From positions 24,380 to 88,379 of the forward strand of contig CANCQD010000001.1 in assembly GCA_947380285.1 (NCBI GenBank): DNA of 64,000 nt. The letters run 5' to 3'. Position 1 is the first letter of the stretch, and every line of letters begins with the position of its first letter. Source of the DNA: Burkholderiaceae bacterium. GTDB taxonomy: Bacteria; Pseudomonadota; Gammaproteobacteria; Burkholderiales; Burkholderiaceae. The position numbers and the translations under genes are program-made. Below the pieces are notes generated by a model. The model saw nothing but the letters and a program-made list of their open reading frames with translations, had not been told where the DNA came from and ran no database searches. Positions 54,201-63,782 of the stretch are shown piece by piece.

Positions 54201-54667
54201 GACATTTTTTCTTAATTTTTGTTTGTGTATTGAGCCTGAGTAGCGCGATTGCGAATGAAGCGGCTCCTTTGGCGGATGATCCCGTAACAGAGCAACGCCT
54301 CATCAGTATTTCTGAAGAAATGCGTTGTCTGGTATGCCAGAACGAATCTTTGGCTGGCTCACGCTCTGATTTAGCAAATGATTTGCGTCGCGAAATTCGC
54401 ATTCTGATTAAAGAGGGTAAAAGCGATGATCAAATTCGTTCCTTCATGGTTGAGCGCTATGGCGACTTTGTGCTCTATCGTCCACCAGTCAAACCAGTGA
54501 CGTGGCTGCTATGGATTGGACCATTTGTCATTTTAGGCATTGGTATTGCTGGCTTATTGATGTATCTAAGACGCAGAAACAGCAGTATTCCTACTATTAC
54601 TCTGACGGATTCTGATAATCAGAAAATCGATGCCATGCTAAACGCGGCCGATAACAAAGAAGGATGA
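54197..54667 (+). CDS. ccmH: Cytochrome c maturation protein CcmH
   Basis: A 156-aa protein with signal peptide, the motif MRCLVCQNES (Cys44, Cys47) and one C-terminal helix. Works with CcmG and CcmF in thiol reduction and haem ligation. This is the short form, with the TPR part encoded separately by ccmI. Confidence 0.95.
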   Translation: MRHFFLIFVCVLSLSSAIANEAAPLADDPVTEQRLISISEEMRCLVCQNESLAGSRSDLANDLRREIRILIKEGKSDDQIRSFMVERYGDFVLYRPPVKPVTWLLWIGPFVILGIGIAGLLMYLRRRNSSIPTITLTDSDNQKIDAMLNAADNKEG

Positions 54668-55869
54668 ATTCGGTGACTAGCTTTTTGATTCCTGCTTTCC
54701 TACTTCTTGTCTTGGTCTTGGTATTGCTGCTGCGACCTTTTATATTTCCTGCGCAGAGCAAGGCAACATCACGTCGTCAGATGAATGCCACTATTTATCG
54801 AGAAGAGCTTGATAAATTGGAGACCGAACATCAATCTGGCGTAATTAATTCTATTGATTATGAAATTGCCCATGCAGAAATGCGTCAAAGTCTTTTTCAA
54901 GACACGCTTGAGGAGGATGATCGGGAAGTTGCTGGCTCGGCGAAGAAAACAGCTATCGGTTTATGCATCTTTGTTATCTTAATTTCTTCTGCACTCTATT
55001 TTTCTTTAGGTGACCTTGTTCGTGTAGCCCAAAGAAATTCTGAAAATCCTATTACTCAAGAGAGTGTTGAAAAAATGGTGGCTGAGTTTGCTACCAAGAT
55101 GGAAAAAGACCCAACGAATTTAAAAGGGTGGGCGATGTTGGCTCGTTCATATCGAATCTTGGGTCGCAATGAAGATGCCGCTAAAGCTTATGAGCGCGCT
55201 GGTAGCTTTGTAGATTCAGATCCACAGTTATTGGCTGACTACGCTGATGTATTGGCTAGCAATGCAAATGGTAATTTTGCTGGCAAGCCCTTGCAGCTCA
55301 TTAATCAAGCGCTAAAACTGGACCCTAATAATTTAATGGCGCTTTGGCTTTCTGGAACAGCCTCCTACAACGCTGGTAATTACAAACTAGCGGTGCAAAG
55401 TTGGGAAAGGCTGGCGCAGCAACTGCCGCCAGATACGGATGATGCTCGCGCTATTAAAGGCTCGATTGCTGAAGCACGCTCTAAGGGTGGCTTATCTACT
55501 CCCGCTTCAACTCCTGTCGTATCTTCCGGAAAAGAAATCAGCGGCAAGATTGAAATAGCTGCCGAACTCAAATCCAACATTAAGCCTGGCGATATTGTGA
55601 TGGTGATAGCTCGTAAGCCGGGTGAGCGCATGCCAGTTGCCGTCTTAAAAGTGCCTGCAACGGATTTTCCGATGCGCTTTAGTTTGAATGATGCCTTGGC
55701 TATGAACCCTAGTGCACCTCTCTCGCAGTTAGTTGACGCAAGTGTGGAGGTGCGTATCTCAAAGACTGGTATGGCTAAGCCAGAAGCAGGGGATCTCATC
55801 TCTGCGGCACAAACAATCAAAGTAGGCGAAAAGAATGTCCGCCTACTTGTAAATCAAGTTCGCCAGTAA
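54664..55869 (+). CDS. ccmI: Cytochrome c biogenesis protein CcmI (TPR)
   Basis: A 401-aa protein with two N-terminal membrane helices joined by a cytoplasmic loop (NATIYREELDKLETEHQSGVI), then TPR repeats (GWAMLARSYRILGRNEDAAKAYERAG, ALWLSGTASYNAGNYKLAVQSWERL) and a C-terminal beta domain that binds apocytochrome. Final gene of the operon; it ends 3 bases before the convergent SDR gene. Confidence 0.94.
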   Translation: MNSVTSFLIPAFLLLVLVLVLLLRPFIFPAQSKATSRRQMNATIYREELDKLETEHQSGVINSIDYEIAHAEMRQSLFQDTLEEDDREVAGSAKKTAIGLCIFVILISSALYFSLGDLVRVAQRNSENPITQESVEKMVAEFATKMEKDPTNLKGWAMLARSYRILGRNEDAAKAYERAGSFVDSDPQLLADYADVLASNANGNFAGKPLQLINQALKLDPNNLMALWLSGTASYNAGNYKLAVQSWERLAQQLPPDTDDARAIKGSIAEARSKGGLSTPASTPVVSSGKEISGKIEIAAELKSNIKPGDIVMVIARKPGERMPVAVLKVPATDFPMRFSLNDALAMNPSAPLSQLVDASVEVRISKTGMAKPEAGDLISAAQTIKVGEKNVRLLVNQVRQ

Positions 55870-55872
55870 GGA

Positions 55873-56637
55873 TTAGCCTCTGCCGACAAATGGCATATTG
55901 GTTGCCATAATAGTCATCGAGAGAATATTGCTTTCTAGTGGGAGCTGAGCCATGTGCAGTACAGCTTCTCCGACGTGATCTACATCCATGCGCGGCTCCA
56001 CCTTAATGGATTGATCGGCTTGCATAATTCCAGCAGCCATGCGTTCAGTCATCTCTGTAGCGGCATTGCCGATATCAATTTGCCCGCAAGCAATCTTGAA
56101 TGGGCGCCCATCCAATGCAATGGATTTAGTTAAGCCACTGATAGCATGTTTTGTGGCGGTATAGGGCGCTGACATTGGGCGCGGTGCATGCGCAGAGATC
56201 GAGCCGTTATTGATAATTCTGCCGCCTTGAGGAGACTGGGCTTTCATCATGCGAATTGCCTCTTGCGAGCACAAGAATGCTCCACAGAGATTGGCGTTCA
56301 CCACATTCATCCATTGTTCGTAACTCAGTTCTTCCATGGGGATTGCTGGGGCACCCATGCCGGCGTTATTAAATAGGACATCAATATGCCCAAACTGATT
56401 GCTAAGCGCCGTAAATAGCCTTTTGACTTCTTCAGGTTTGCCAACGTCACAAGCAACGGCAAGGCAATTGTTCTGATCACCACCGATATCGACAATGGCT
56501 TTTTCTAGTTTATTTAGATTACGCCCGGTTAAAACCACTTGATAACCCCCTTTGAGGAGCGCCTTGGCTGCCGCCTTGCCAATCCCAGTTCCTGCACCGG
56601 TGACTAGGGCTACCTTCGTTTTAGCTGAATTTATCAT
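55873..56637 (-). CDS. SDR family oxidoreductase
   Basis: Classical SDR, 254 aa. Cofactor motif [24 protein letters not shown], and catalytic YTATKHA with a serine in [10 protein letters not shown]. Resembles dehydrogenases acting on 3-hydroxy or sugar alcohol substrates; substrate unknown. Single gene, with a 257-base gap upstream before a divergent Bug receptor gene. Confidence 0.9.
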   Translation of the reverse strand: MINSAKTKVALVTGAGTGIGKAAAKALLKGGYQVVLTGRNLNKLEKAIVDIGGDQNNCLAVACDVGKPEEVKRLFTALSNQFGHIDVLFNNAGMGAPAIPMEELSYEQWMNVVNANLCGAFLCSQEAIRMMKAQSPQGGRIINNGSISAHAPRPMSAPYTATKHAISGLTKSIALDGRPFKIACGQIDIGNAATEMTERMAAGIMQADQSIKVEPRMDVDHVGEAVLHMAQLPLESNILSMTIMATNMPFVGRG

Positions 56638-56894
56638 GATCTTTGGGGTGCTTAAAAAGCCTCATCTTATCTTGATTTAGGTGATTCGTTTTGAAACCTT
56701 TTCCTAATACCATGCTCGGGGCATAATGCAAAAAACCTAATCTGGAGTTGATTTTGCGATGGCGCAGGGTAGTCAACTAAAAAAATTGAGTCAACTAAAG
56801 GGCAAAAATATCTCCATCGGTAACGAACACAACACTTTAGTGGTATCCCTAAAAATGAATTGCGCGTACAGAAACTAATACCTGAGGAAGCTGA

Positions 56895-57860
56895 ATGAAT
56901 AAAAAATTTCAAAAAATATTGTTCGTACTGGGCCTTGCTATTTCCTTTGGGGCTCAGGCGCAAGGCTATCCCAATAAGCCTATATCAATGGTTGTTCCTC
57001 AGGCAGCAGGTGGTACTAACGATATTGTTGCGCGTTTGATTGCGCCTGCATTTGGTGAATCTATTGGCGCCTCCATTGTGGTGGAAAATAGACCTGGCGC
57101 TGGCGGCAATATTGGCACCCAAAGCGTTGCGCGCTCAGCCAAGGATGGCTATACCTTATTGCTCACTATTAATAGTGCTCAAGCTATCAATCCCTCTCTT
57201 TATAAAAATCCTGGCTTTGACCCCGTAAATGATTTTGTACCGCTCTATTACATTGGCGCCACACCTTATGTATTGGTATCGCCGCCAGGCTCACCATATA
57301 AAACATTAGCCGATGTGATTGCTGCAGCCAAGAAAAAGCCTGGCGAGCTCTCCTACGCCTCGGCTGGTAATGGCACGATTAGTCATTTATTGGGCGCTAT
57401 GCTCAATGCCAGTGCTGGCGTTGACATGCAACATATTCCTTATAAAGGGGTAGCACCCGCTATTAATGATGTGCTGGGCGGACAGGTTCCTTTAGCGTTC
57501 GCAAGTTTGCCATCTGCGTTAAATTACATTAAAGCTGGCAAGCTGCAAGCGATTGCCATTAGCTCTGCAAAGCGATCGAGCGCTGCCCCAGAAATTCCGA
57601 CGATTGCGGAAACTTACCCTGATTGCGTAGGCGAGGTTTGGGTTGCGATCTTTGCACCTATCGGTGTCAGTGCAGATGTTGTGAAGAAAGTGCAGATAGC
57701 AATGGATAAGACCATGGCCAAATCAGAGGTGCGTGAGAAGTTATCTGCGCAGGGATTGGATCTTGCCCCTGTGCCCACTACCAAGTTGATTACTTTGCTA
57801 AAAGATGAGCTGGCAAAGTGGGCAAAAATTGTGAAAGCATCAGGGGCTCAGTTGGATTAA
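56895..57860 (+). CDS. Bug/TctC-family solute receptor
   Basis: Periplasmic receptor, 321 aa, signal peptide cleaved after AQA/QGYP. Family motifs: YPNKPISMVVPQAAGGTND, VVENRPGAGGNIG, KDGYTLLLT, HIPYKGVAPA. GAGGAAG lies before the start. The 257 bases upstream contain two copies of AGTCAACTAAA. A dioxygenase gene follows 32 bases on. Confidence 0.91.
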   Translation: MNKKFQKILFVLGLAISFGAQAQGYPNKPISMVVPQAAGGTNDIVARLIAPAFGESIGASIVVENRPGAGGNIGTQSVARSAKDGYTLLLTINSAQAINPSLYKNPGFDPVNDFVPLYYIGATPYVLVSPPGSPYKTLADVIAAAKKKPGELSYASAGNGTISHLLGAMLNASAGVDMQHIPYKGVAPAINDVLGGQVPLAFASLPSALNYIKAGKLQAIAISSAKRSSAAPEIPTIAETYPDCVGEVWVAIFAPIGVSADVVKKVQIAMDKTMAKSEVREKLSAQGLDLAPVPTTKLITLLKDELAKWAKIVKASGAQLD

Positions 57861-57892
57861 CGAATTGCTGCTACTTGACCTAAAATAGATAA

Positions 57893-58648
57893 ATGACGAT
57901 TGCTAGCCTTGCGCCTCCACTGACCCCTCTCAAGCAGATAGATCAGGCTTTGCGCAATGACGGCTTTGCAGTTGTCACTGCAGAGACTGTTGCCGAATTT
58001 AGTCATGTTGCATTGCCTAGTCTTCAAAGTCTCACGCAGTTTTGGGAAAAGTTGCCGCGCGACCCTTATTTAAAAGATGGCGGTCGTTATCGCTTTCGTC
58101 GTCATGCAAGCTACCAGATTAAGGGTGATGATCTTGCTTTGGTACCACATCGCGCGCATTGGCAGTCACTTGATTACAACGCGTTGCATGGTGGTATTGA
58201 ACGTTGGTTTGAACCCATTCAAGGTGAGTTATTAAGTAATCCCGCTTGGCAATCAGTATTGCTCGGGCTCGCCCATATCCTAAATGGTCTGAAACCTGTA
58301 AATACCTGGTTTGTTGAGGCGCATCAATTTCGGATTGATACTACTGATGGAATCGGGCGTCCAACACCGGAAGGCGCTCATCGTGATGGCGTTGATTTCG
58401 TAGCAGTCTTCTTATTGAATCGCTCGGGTATTAAGGGTGGCGAGACCAGAATATTTGATACCTCTGGTTCTGCAGGCTTGCGGTTTACTCTTACGCAACC
58501 CTGGTCTTTATTATTGATGAATGATCAACGCATGATTCATGAATCCACACCCATTCAGCCTTTAACAAATTATGGCTATCGAGATACCTTAGTGCTAACT
58601 TATCGCTCTAATGGTTTCCAAGACTCTCCAAATCTTAGTCAGCAATGA
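57893..58648 (+). CDS. 2OG-Fe dioxygenase family protein
   Basis: A 251-aa member of the 2OG-Fe_dioxy (DUF2257) family, which includes free amino acid hydroxylases such as isoleucine dioxygenase. Residues include HQFRID, PEGAHRDGVDFV (the HxD iron pair), GGETRIFD and the distal histidine in RMIHESTPI. It follows a Bug receptor and may act on an imported or free amino acid; this is inference. Confidence 0.86.
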   Translation: MTIASLAPPLTPLKQIDQALRNDGFAVVTAETVAEFSHVALPSLQSLTQFWEKLPRDPYLKDGGRYRFRRHASYQIKGDDLALVPHRAHWQSLDYNALHGGIERWFEPIQGELLSNPAWQSVLLGLAHILNGLKPVNTWFVEAHQFRIDTTDGIGRPTPEGAHRDGVDFVAVFLLNRSGIKGGETRIFDTSGSAGLRFTLTQPWSLLLMNDQRMIHESTPIQPLTNYGYRDTLVLTYRSNGFQDSPNLSQQ

Positions 58649-58657
58649 AACTTTAGG

Positions 58658-59641
58658 TTAATCTGGCTCCATGCCGGCTTCTTTAATAGCCTTTGCCCAC
58701 TTGGCAGTTTCTAGCTTAATTTTTTGTCCGAGTGCTTCGGGTGTGCCGGGCTGAGTTTCAAAACCATTCGCAGAAAGTCTTTCCACAAGATCTTTTGATT
58801 TAGCAGCGTTGTTGATGGCTTGATTGAGTTTCAGAATGGCATCTTTTGGCATACCTGCTGGACCAAATGCTGCGAAGAAGGCGATCAGTTCATAGCCTTT
58901 TGTACCCAGCGCCTCATTCACGGTGGGTAATTCTGGAATCACCGGTGAGCGCTTCAATGAAGTTACGGCTAGACCACGGATCTTTCCTGCTTGCACTTGA
59001 GGTAAAGAAACTCCAAAGTCAGAGGTGAACATATTGACCTGACCACCTATTAAATCGGTCATTGCATTAGGGCCACTCTTATACGATACCCCAGTCATTT
59101 TGATATCAGCAAAGCTAGCTAGCATTTCTGAAGAAACGCGCTGTGAGGTACTTGCATAAGCAAAGGTGACTTTTCCTGGGTTCGCTTTAGCAAGTGATAC
59201 AAATCCGTTAAGAGATTTTACGGGTACATCATTGTTAACGGCAATGATGAGTGGGGCCGATCCAAAATATCCAATAGGGGTAAAGGCAGTATCTTGGTTG
59301 TAGGGAAGATTCTTTACTAAGCTTTTAAGGGCGGCATTAGTGCTATTGGTGCCAAATAAAATCGTGTATCCATCTGCGGGGGCTTTAGCCACAAAGTCTG
59401 CACCAATAAGTCCATTTGCTCCAGGTCGATTTTCGATAACCACCGGCTGTCCTAATGTCTCAGACATTTTTGCTGCAAAAGCACGCCCAATTTGGTCTGT
59501 AGTACTTCCAGGAGCAAAAGGAACTATTGCTTTAATGGGTTTTGAGGGATAGTTGTCGGCAATTGCTAGTGGACTCGCAAAGCCAATAAAGAGGCTAATA
59601 CCGAACTGCAGTAGGCTACCAGTAAATGATTTACTTTTCAT
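58658..59641 (-). CDS. Bug/TctC-family solute receptor
   Basis: Periplasmic receptor, 327 aa, signal peptide ends near AIA/DNYP. Motifs: YPSKPIKAIVPFAPGSTTD, VVIENRPGANGLIGADFVA, ADGYTILFG. The central HxPYKG is changed to VSYKSGPNA. It is convergent with the 2OG dioxygenase gene and divergent from the MFS gene. Orphan receptor. Confidence 0.91.
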   Translation of the reverse strand: MKSKSFTGSLLQFGISLFIGFASPLAIADNYPSKPIKAIVPFAPGSTTDQIGRAFAAKMSETLGQPVVIENRPGANGLIGADFVAKAPADGYTILFGTNSTNAALKSLVKNLPYNQDTAFTPIGYFGSAPLIIAVNNDVPVKSLNGFVSLAKANPGKVTFAYASTSQRVSSEMLASFADIKMTGVSYKSGPNAMTDLIGGQVNMFTSDFGVSLPQVQAGKIRGLAVTSLKRSPVIPELPTVNEALGTKGYELIAFFAAFGPAGMPKDAILKLNQAINNAAKSKDLVERLSANGFETQPGTPEALGQKIKLETAKWAKAIKEAGMEPD

Positions 59642-59726
59642 GCTGTCTCCATCTTGTTTTTAGTAGTGTAACGGGTCTCTTTTATTCTGGGCGAGTAGAA
59701 TGAGTTCACGTTTCTACTGACTATTT

Positions 59727-60962
59727 ATGCGCTTTCGTTCAGCCGGTTATACCCCTCTTATGCTCATGGCACAAACCTGTGCTTTATTGGGCTTTGCTTG
59801 CTACGCTGTTGTTCTTACTGCTTTGCAAGAAGAGTGGCGTTTAACTAATTTGCAGTCAGGTTTAATTGCTAGCGCCTTCTTCTTTGGTTACATGCTTGCT
59901 GTTCCTTTGGCTACCGCATTAACTGATCGAGTTGATGCTCGTAAGGTCTATCTCATAGGCGGTCTCGCCGCTACTGCAGGACTTTTAGGTATGGGCTTAT
60001 TGGCTTATAACTTTTGGACGGCACTATTTTTTATGGCTTTGAATGGCGCAGGTCTTGCTGGTACCTATATGCCGGGACTTAAAATTTTGTCTGATCGGAT
60101 TCAGTCAGGTGAGTTAACACGCCATATTGCTTTCTATACCGCCTTCTTTGGCATTGGTACAGGCTTTTCTTATTTATGTTCAGGCTGGATTTTAAACGCA
60201 CTCGGTTGGCATTATGTATTTGGTCTGATTGCCTTGGGTCCATTTGGTGCGTTTCTGATTGTCCTATTGCTGATCCCGGCGCTTCAGCATGAGAAATGGA
60301 AGGGCCCTATTCATATTCGTTTACATGATATTTTTCCTATAGATAAATGGAAATTAGTTTTGCAGGACAAGAATGCATCGGGCTATATTTTTGGTTATAC
60401 CGCACACACCCTAGAACTTTTTGCTTCTCGAAGTTGGATTGTTGCCTTCTTTGCATTTTGTGCGGTCGCTTCTGGGGAGACATTCTTTTTGACTGCTACA
60501 ACCTTGGCGGGAGTAATTAACTTTTTTGGTGTGCCTTCTTCCATACTGGGGAATGAAATTGCATTGAGAGTCGGTCGTCAAAAGTGGGTGTGTATTGTGA
60601 TGCTCACAAGTGCTGTATTGGGTATTGCATTCGCTTGTTCAACTGGTCAGTCGTGGTGGTTGATTGTTGCTCTAGCTATCGGGCATGCCGTATTCATCAT
60701 GGCAGATTCCTCAACACTCACTGCGGGCTTGGTGATGAGTGCACAAGAAAATATCAAGGGCGCCGCTATGGGTCTGCACTCCTTAATGGGTTTTGGTGGT
60801 GGCTTATTGGGACCTGCTATTTTTGGCTTCGTTCTAGATATCTCTGGTTCTCGTACCTCGCAAGTTGCTTGGGTGTGGGCATACATTGCTATTGTGATGT
60901 GGGGCGTTCTGTTTGTTATTTATGAGCGTCGTAGGGGTTGGGGTAGTTCCGTGCGCGCATGA
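59727..60962 (+). CDS. MFS transporter coupled to ccoI
   Basis: Major facilitator protein, 411 aa with 12 predicted helices. The loop 2-3 signature is DRVDARKVYLIGG (variant of GxxxDRxGRR). It resembles organic anion/cyanate-type MFS permeases, but its stop overlaps the ccoI start by 4 bases (ATGA), which points to a link with oxidase biogenesis. A CcoA-type MFS copper importer is known for cbb3 assembly in Rhodobacter; I cannot confirm its MxxxM/HxxxM metal motifs here, so the substrate stays open. Confidence 0.85.
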   Translation: MRFRSAGYTPLMLMAQTCALLGFACYAVVLTALQEEWRLTNLQSGLIASAFFFGYMLAVPLATALTDRVDARKVYLIGGLAATAGLLGMGLLAYNFWTALFFMALNGAGLAGTYMPGLKILSDRIQSGELTRHIAFYTAFFGIGTGFSYLCSGWILNALGWHYVFGLIALGPFGAFLIVLLLIPALQHEKWKGPIHIRLHDIFPIDKWKLVLQDKNASGYIFGYTAHTLELFASRSWIVAFFAFCAVASGETFFLTATTLAGVINFFGVPSSILGNEIALRVGRQKWVCIVMLTSAVLGIAFACSTGQSWWLIVALAIGHAVFIMADSSTLTAGLVMSAQENIKGAAMGLHSLMGFGGGLLGPAIFGFVLDISGSRTSQVAWVWAYIAIVMWGVLFVIYERRRGWGSSVRA

Positions 60963-63427
60963 GTAAGCAGATAAATGAGCAGATAAATGAGCAGATGAAT
61001 AAGAAGAATTCTTTAGTTTGCTATCACTGTTCAAGCCAGATTCTCCCAAGCGAATTAATCGAGGCAGAACTGGGTGGCGTGACCCATCCATTCTGTTGTC
61101 CAGGTTGTATGGCGATTGCACAAACCATTCATGGCGAAGGATTGGAAGTTTTTTATGCCAGGCGATCTCAGTCTGGCGATAAGCCAGCAGCCTATCTCGC
61201 TAGTAATGAGATTCCAGAAAAACTGAAGCCCTATGATGACCCATCGTTGCGAGGTCGCTTTACTCGTCCATCTGCAGAGGCGGGTGATCTTGAGGCAACA
61301 CTGCGCTTAGAGAAAATTCGTTGTGCAGCTTGTGTTTGGTTGTGTGAGCAACATTTACGTCGTAATGCAGGCGTACAGGATGTGCAAATTAATTACGTCA
61401 CACAAAAAGTGATGGTGCGTTTTTCCCCCGACAAAACAAGTCTAGCTAGATTGCTGTTTGAGATTGAGCGAATTGGTTATGAGGCTTGGCCATTTGAACC
61501 TTCTCAATCCTTAGACAGGGCAAAAAAAGAAAGGCGCAGCCTTCTTCTGCGACTTGGCGTGGCAATGCTGGGCATGATGCAAGTCATGATGTATGCGTGG
61601 CCTACCTATGTTGGGGCTGATATTACGCCTGAGTTTGAAGTCCTTTTAGGTTGGACGAGTTGGGCCTTGACTGTGCCAGTAATGGTGTATTCAGCAGGAC
61701 CAATATTCCAAGCGGCTTGGCGTAGTCTTCAGTTGTTCAAGCAAACCCACATGTTGGGTATGGACGTGCCAATTGCTTTAGCTCTTGCCCTGGCATTTAC
61801 CGCAGGCACAATCAATTTAGTCACTGGCGCAGGCCATAGCTATTTTGACTCTATCACTATGTTTGTTGCATTCATTTTGGCGGCAAGATATGTGGAATTA
61901 TTGGCTAGACAAGATGCACAAGGCGGAGCCGAGGCTTTGGCAAAGCAATTGCCTGCAACGTGTGAGCGTGCATTGAATTACCCAACTTCACAAGAAATTG
62001 AAGTTGTCCCTGTCGTCAATTGCAATCCAGGTGATGTGCTACGTGTTTCTCCTGGTGAGGTAGTGCCAGCGGACGGCATCTTGATTGAGAATCCCAGCGC
62101 TTTAGATGAATCTTTATTGACTGGTGAATCCAAACCCGTTGAGAAAAAAATTGGGGATCGCATATACGCTGGCACCCATAACATTCTCAATCCATTGTTG
62201 ATGAGAATCGAGGCGGTGGGGCAGTCAACACGTATCGCAGGCATTGCCTCTTTATTGGATCAAGCATTGCTTGCTAAGCCAGTAATGGTGAGTCTTGCAG
62301 AAAAGTGGACTGCTTATTTTGTAGCCTTCTTGTTGTTGGGTGCGTTTGCTTCCTCAGCTATTTGGTTGTACTTCGATCCTAGTCGCGCATGGACTGTTTT
62401 GGTTTCAGTTCTGGTTGCAAGCTGCCCTTGTGCTCTATCGCTAGCGGTACCCACTGCAATGGCTGCTGCGCAAGGCGCCGTCACTAAATTAGGTTTATTG
62501 ATCGTCCGCGGTCATGTGATGGAAGGTTTAGTAAAGACAACGGATTTGGTGTTGGATAAAACAGGCACCTTGACAATGGGGCAACCAGAGCTACAAGAGA
62601 TTATTAATTTGCGAGCAGGCTATCACGGTGAAGATGCTTTAGCTTTAGCTGCAGCTATAGAAGCTGGACAAAGACACCCTCTGGCACTTTCTTTGATGCG
62701 TGCCGCAGAAGCTGAGAATCTATCCTTGCCTTTATTGGGTGAGCCAGTCATTAATCAGTTAGGTAAAGGCTTGAGTTCGGGAGCTTATCGCTTAGGAAGC
62801 GCTTTATGGATAGGTATAGAGCAGGGTGCTCAATTAGGACAATATGGCCAAGTGCATTTGGCAGACGCACAAGGTTTAATTGCCAGCTTTGTATTCTTGG
62901 ATACACCAAGACCTGGACTGGAGCAGTTTATAAAAGTAGTGAAGTCTAGAAACATCACTGTACATTTGGTTTCTGGAGATGATCGTGCCACCGTTAGATG
63001 GTGGGCTAATCATGTTGGTATCAATCACTATCAAGGTGGATGCACTCCCGAAGATAAATATGATTACATTGAGCGAATCCAAAAAGAAGGTCGTTTCGTC
63101 TGGGCTATTGGCGATGGTGTAAACGATGCACCTTTACTTGCTCGTGCCGATATCTCAATCGCAGTTGGCGCAGGGGCGCCATTGGCAGCAGCAGGGGCTG
63201 ATGCAATTCTGACGGCCATCTCACTCGAGCCTCTAGCAAAAACTTTGCGGTTAGCTGATAAGACTCAAACCATTATTAAAGAAAATTTATGGTGGGCTCT
63301 AGCGTATAACTTGATAGCCATTCCTGCTGCAATGATGGGTTTAGTCAACCCCTGGGTTGCGGGAATTGGTATGTCACTTTCTTCGCTTGCCGTGACATTA
63401 AATGCTTGGCGTTTACGAAAAGCTTAG
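60959..63427 (+). CDS. ccoI: Copper-translocating P1B-type ATPase CcoI/FixI
   Basis: Large copper-exporting ATPase, 822 aa, supplying copper to the cbb3 oxidase. Order: N-terminal cysteine-rich domain (CYHCSSQ, HPFCCPGC), HMA metal site CAACVWLCE, transmembrane CPC motif (SCPCALS), phosphorylation site DKTGTLTMG, and GDGVNDAPLL. The first codons come from three 12-base near repeats (60966-61001) giving KQINEQINEQMN, so the ATG at 60995 could be the functional start. Followed by ccoS after 9 bases. Confidence 0.94.
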   Translation: MSKQINEQINEQMNKKNSLVCYHCSSQILPSELIEAELGGVTHPFCCPGCMAIAQTIHGEGLEVFYARRSQSGDKPAAYLASNEIPEKLKPYDDPSLRGRFTRPSAEAGDLEATLRLEKIRCAACVWLCEQHLRRNAGVQDVQINYVTQKVMVRFSPDKTSLARLLFEIERIGYEAWPFEPSQSLDRAKKERRSLLLRLGVAMLGMMQVMMYAWPTYVGADITPEFEVLLGWTSWALTVPVMVYSAGPIFQAAWRSLQLFKQTHMLGMDVPIALALALAFTAGTINLVTGAGHSYFDSITMFVAFILAARYVELLARQDAQGGAEALAKQLPATCERALNYPTSQEIEVVPVVNCNPGDVLRVSPGEVVPADGILIENPSALDESLLTGESKPVEKKIGDRIYAGTHNILNPLLMRIEAVGQSTRIAGIASLLDQALLAKPVMVSLAEKWTAYFVAFLLLGAFASSAIWLYFDPSRAWTVLVSVLVASCPCALSLAVPTAMAAAQGAVTKLGLLIVRGHVMEGLVKTTDLVLDKTGTLTMGQPELQEIINLRAGYHGEDALALAAAIEAGQRHPLALSLMRAAEAENLSLPLLGEPVINQLGKGLSSGAYRLGSALWIGIEQGAQLGQYGQVHLADAQGLIASFVFLDTPRPGLEQFIKVVKSRNITVHLVSGDDRATVRWWANHVGINHYQGGCTPEDKYDYIERIQKEGRFVWAIGDGVNDAPLLARADISIAVGAGAPLAAAGADAILTAISLEPLAKTLRLADKTQTIIKENLWWALAYNLIAIPAAMMGLVNPWVAGIGMSLSSLAVTLNAWRLRKA

Positions 63428-63436
63428 ACTAGAGGG

Positions 63437-63592
63437 ATGGAAAGTCTATTTCTGCTCATCCCGTTATCACTAGTTCTGGTCGGTCTCTTAGTCTGGATTT
63501 TGCGTTGGTCCATTAAAAGTGGGCAATTTGACGATTTAGACGGTCCCGGCGAAGCGATTTTGATGGATGACGACACTCCAAAATCCAAGTAA
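63437..63592 (+). CDS. ccoS: Cbb3-type cytochrome oxidase assembly protein CcoS
   Basis: A 51-aa single-helix membrane protein: ATG at 63437 preceded by AGAGGG, helix LLIPLSLVLVGLLVWILRW, then the family's acidic tail GQFDDLDGPGEAILMDDD. CcoS is needed for cofactor insertion into cbb3 oxidase. Lies between ccoI and ccoN as in many proteobacteria. Confidence 0.95.
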   Translation: MESLFLLIPLSLVLVGLLVWILRWSIKSGQFDDLDGPGEAILMDDDTPKSK

Positions 63593-63687
63593 GTTAGTAA
63601 ACACTCTCAATAATAGCTATATATATAAATAGCTAAATCAATCTAGGGTTTCCATTAGAAGTACAGTCTGAATTTGCCCCACCCTTT

Positions 63688-63701
63688 TTGATATAGATCA
63701 A
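63688..63701 (+). promoter_or_regulatory. FNR/Anr box upstream of ccoN
   Basis: TTGATATAGATCAA matches the FNR consensus TTGAT-N4-ATCAA perfectly and lies 82 bases before the ccoN start. Control of cbb3 oxidase by FNR/FixK-type regulators under low oxygen is well established, so this site likely drives ccoN. Confidence 0.88.
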
Positions 63702-63782
63702 ATCCCCCTCAGGGCTCTACTTTGATAATCAATTCAGTCTATTTGGATTATGTCGCTGTTTGGTCACAAAAAAGGAGAAACC

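Noticed and set aside
55380..55820. 146-codon frame on the minus strand
   Set aside because: Shadow of ccmI; no domain and no ribosome site.
56759..56878. 39-codon ORF upstream of the Bug receptor at 56895
   Set aside because: Weak ribosome site with long spacing, built partly from the direct repeat; more likely leader DNA.
63722..63732. TTGATAATCAA as a second FNR box before ccoN
   Set aside because: The half-sites are separated by one base, not four, so it does not fit an FNR site.
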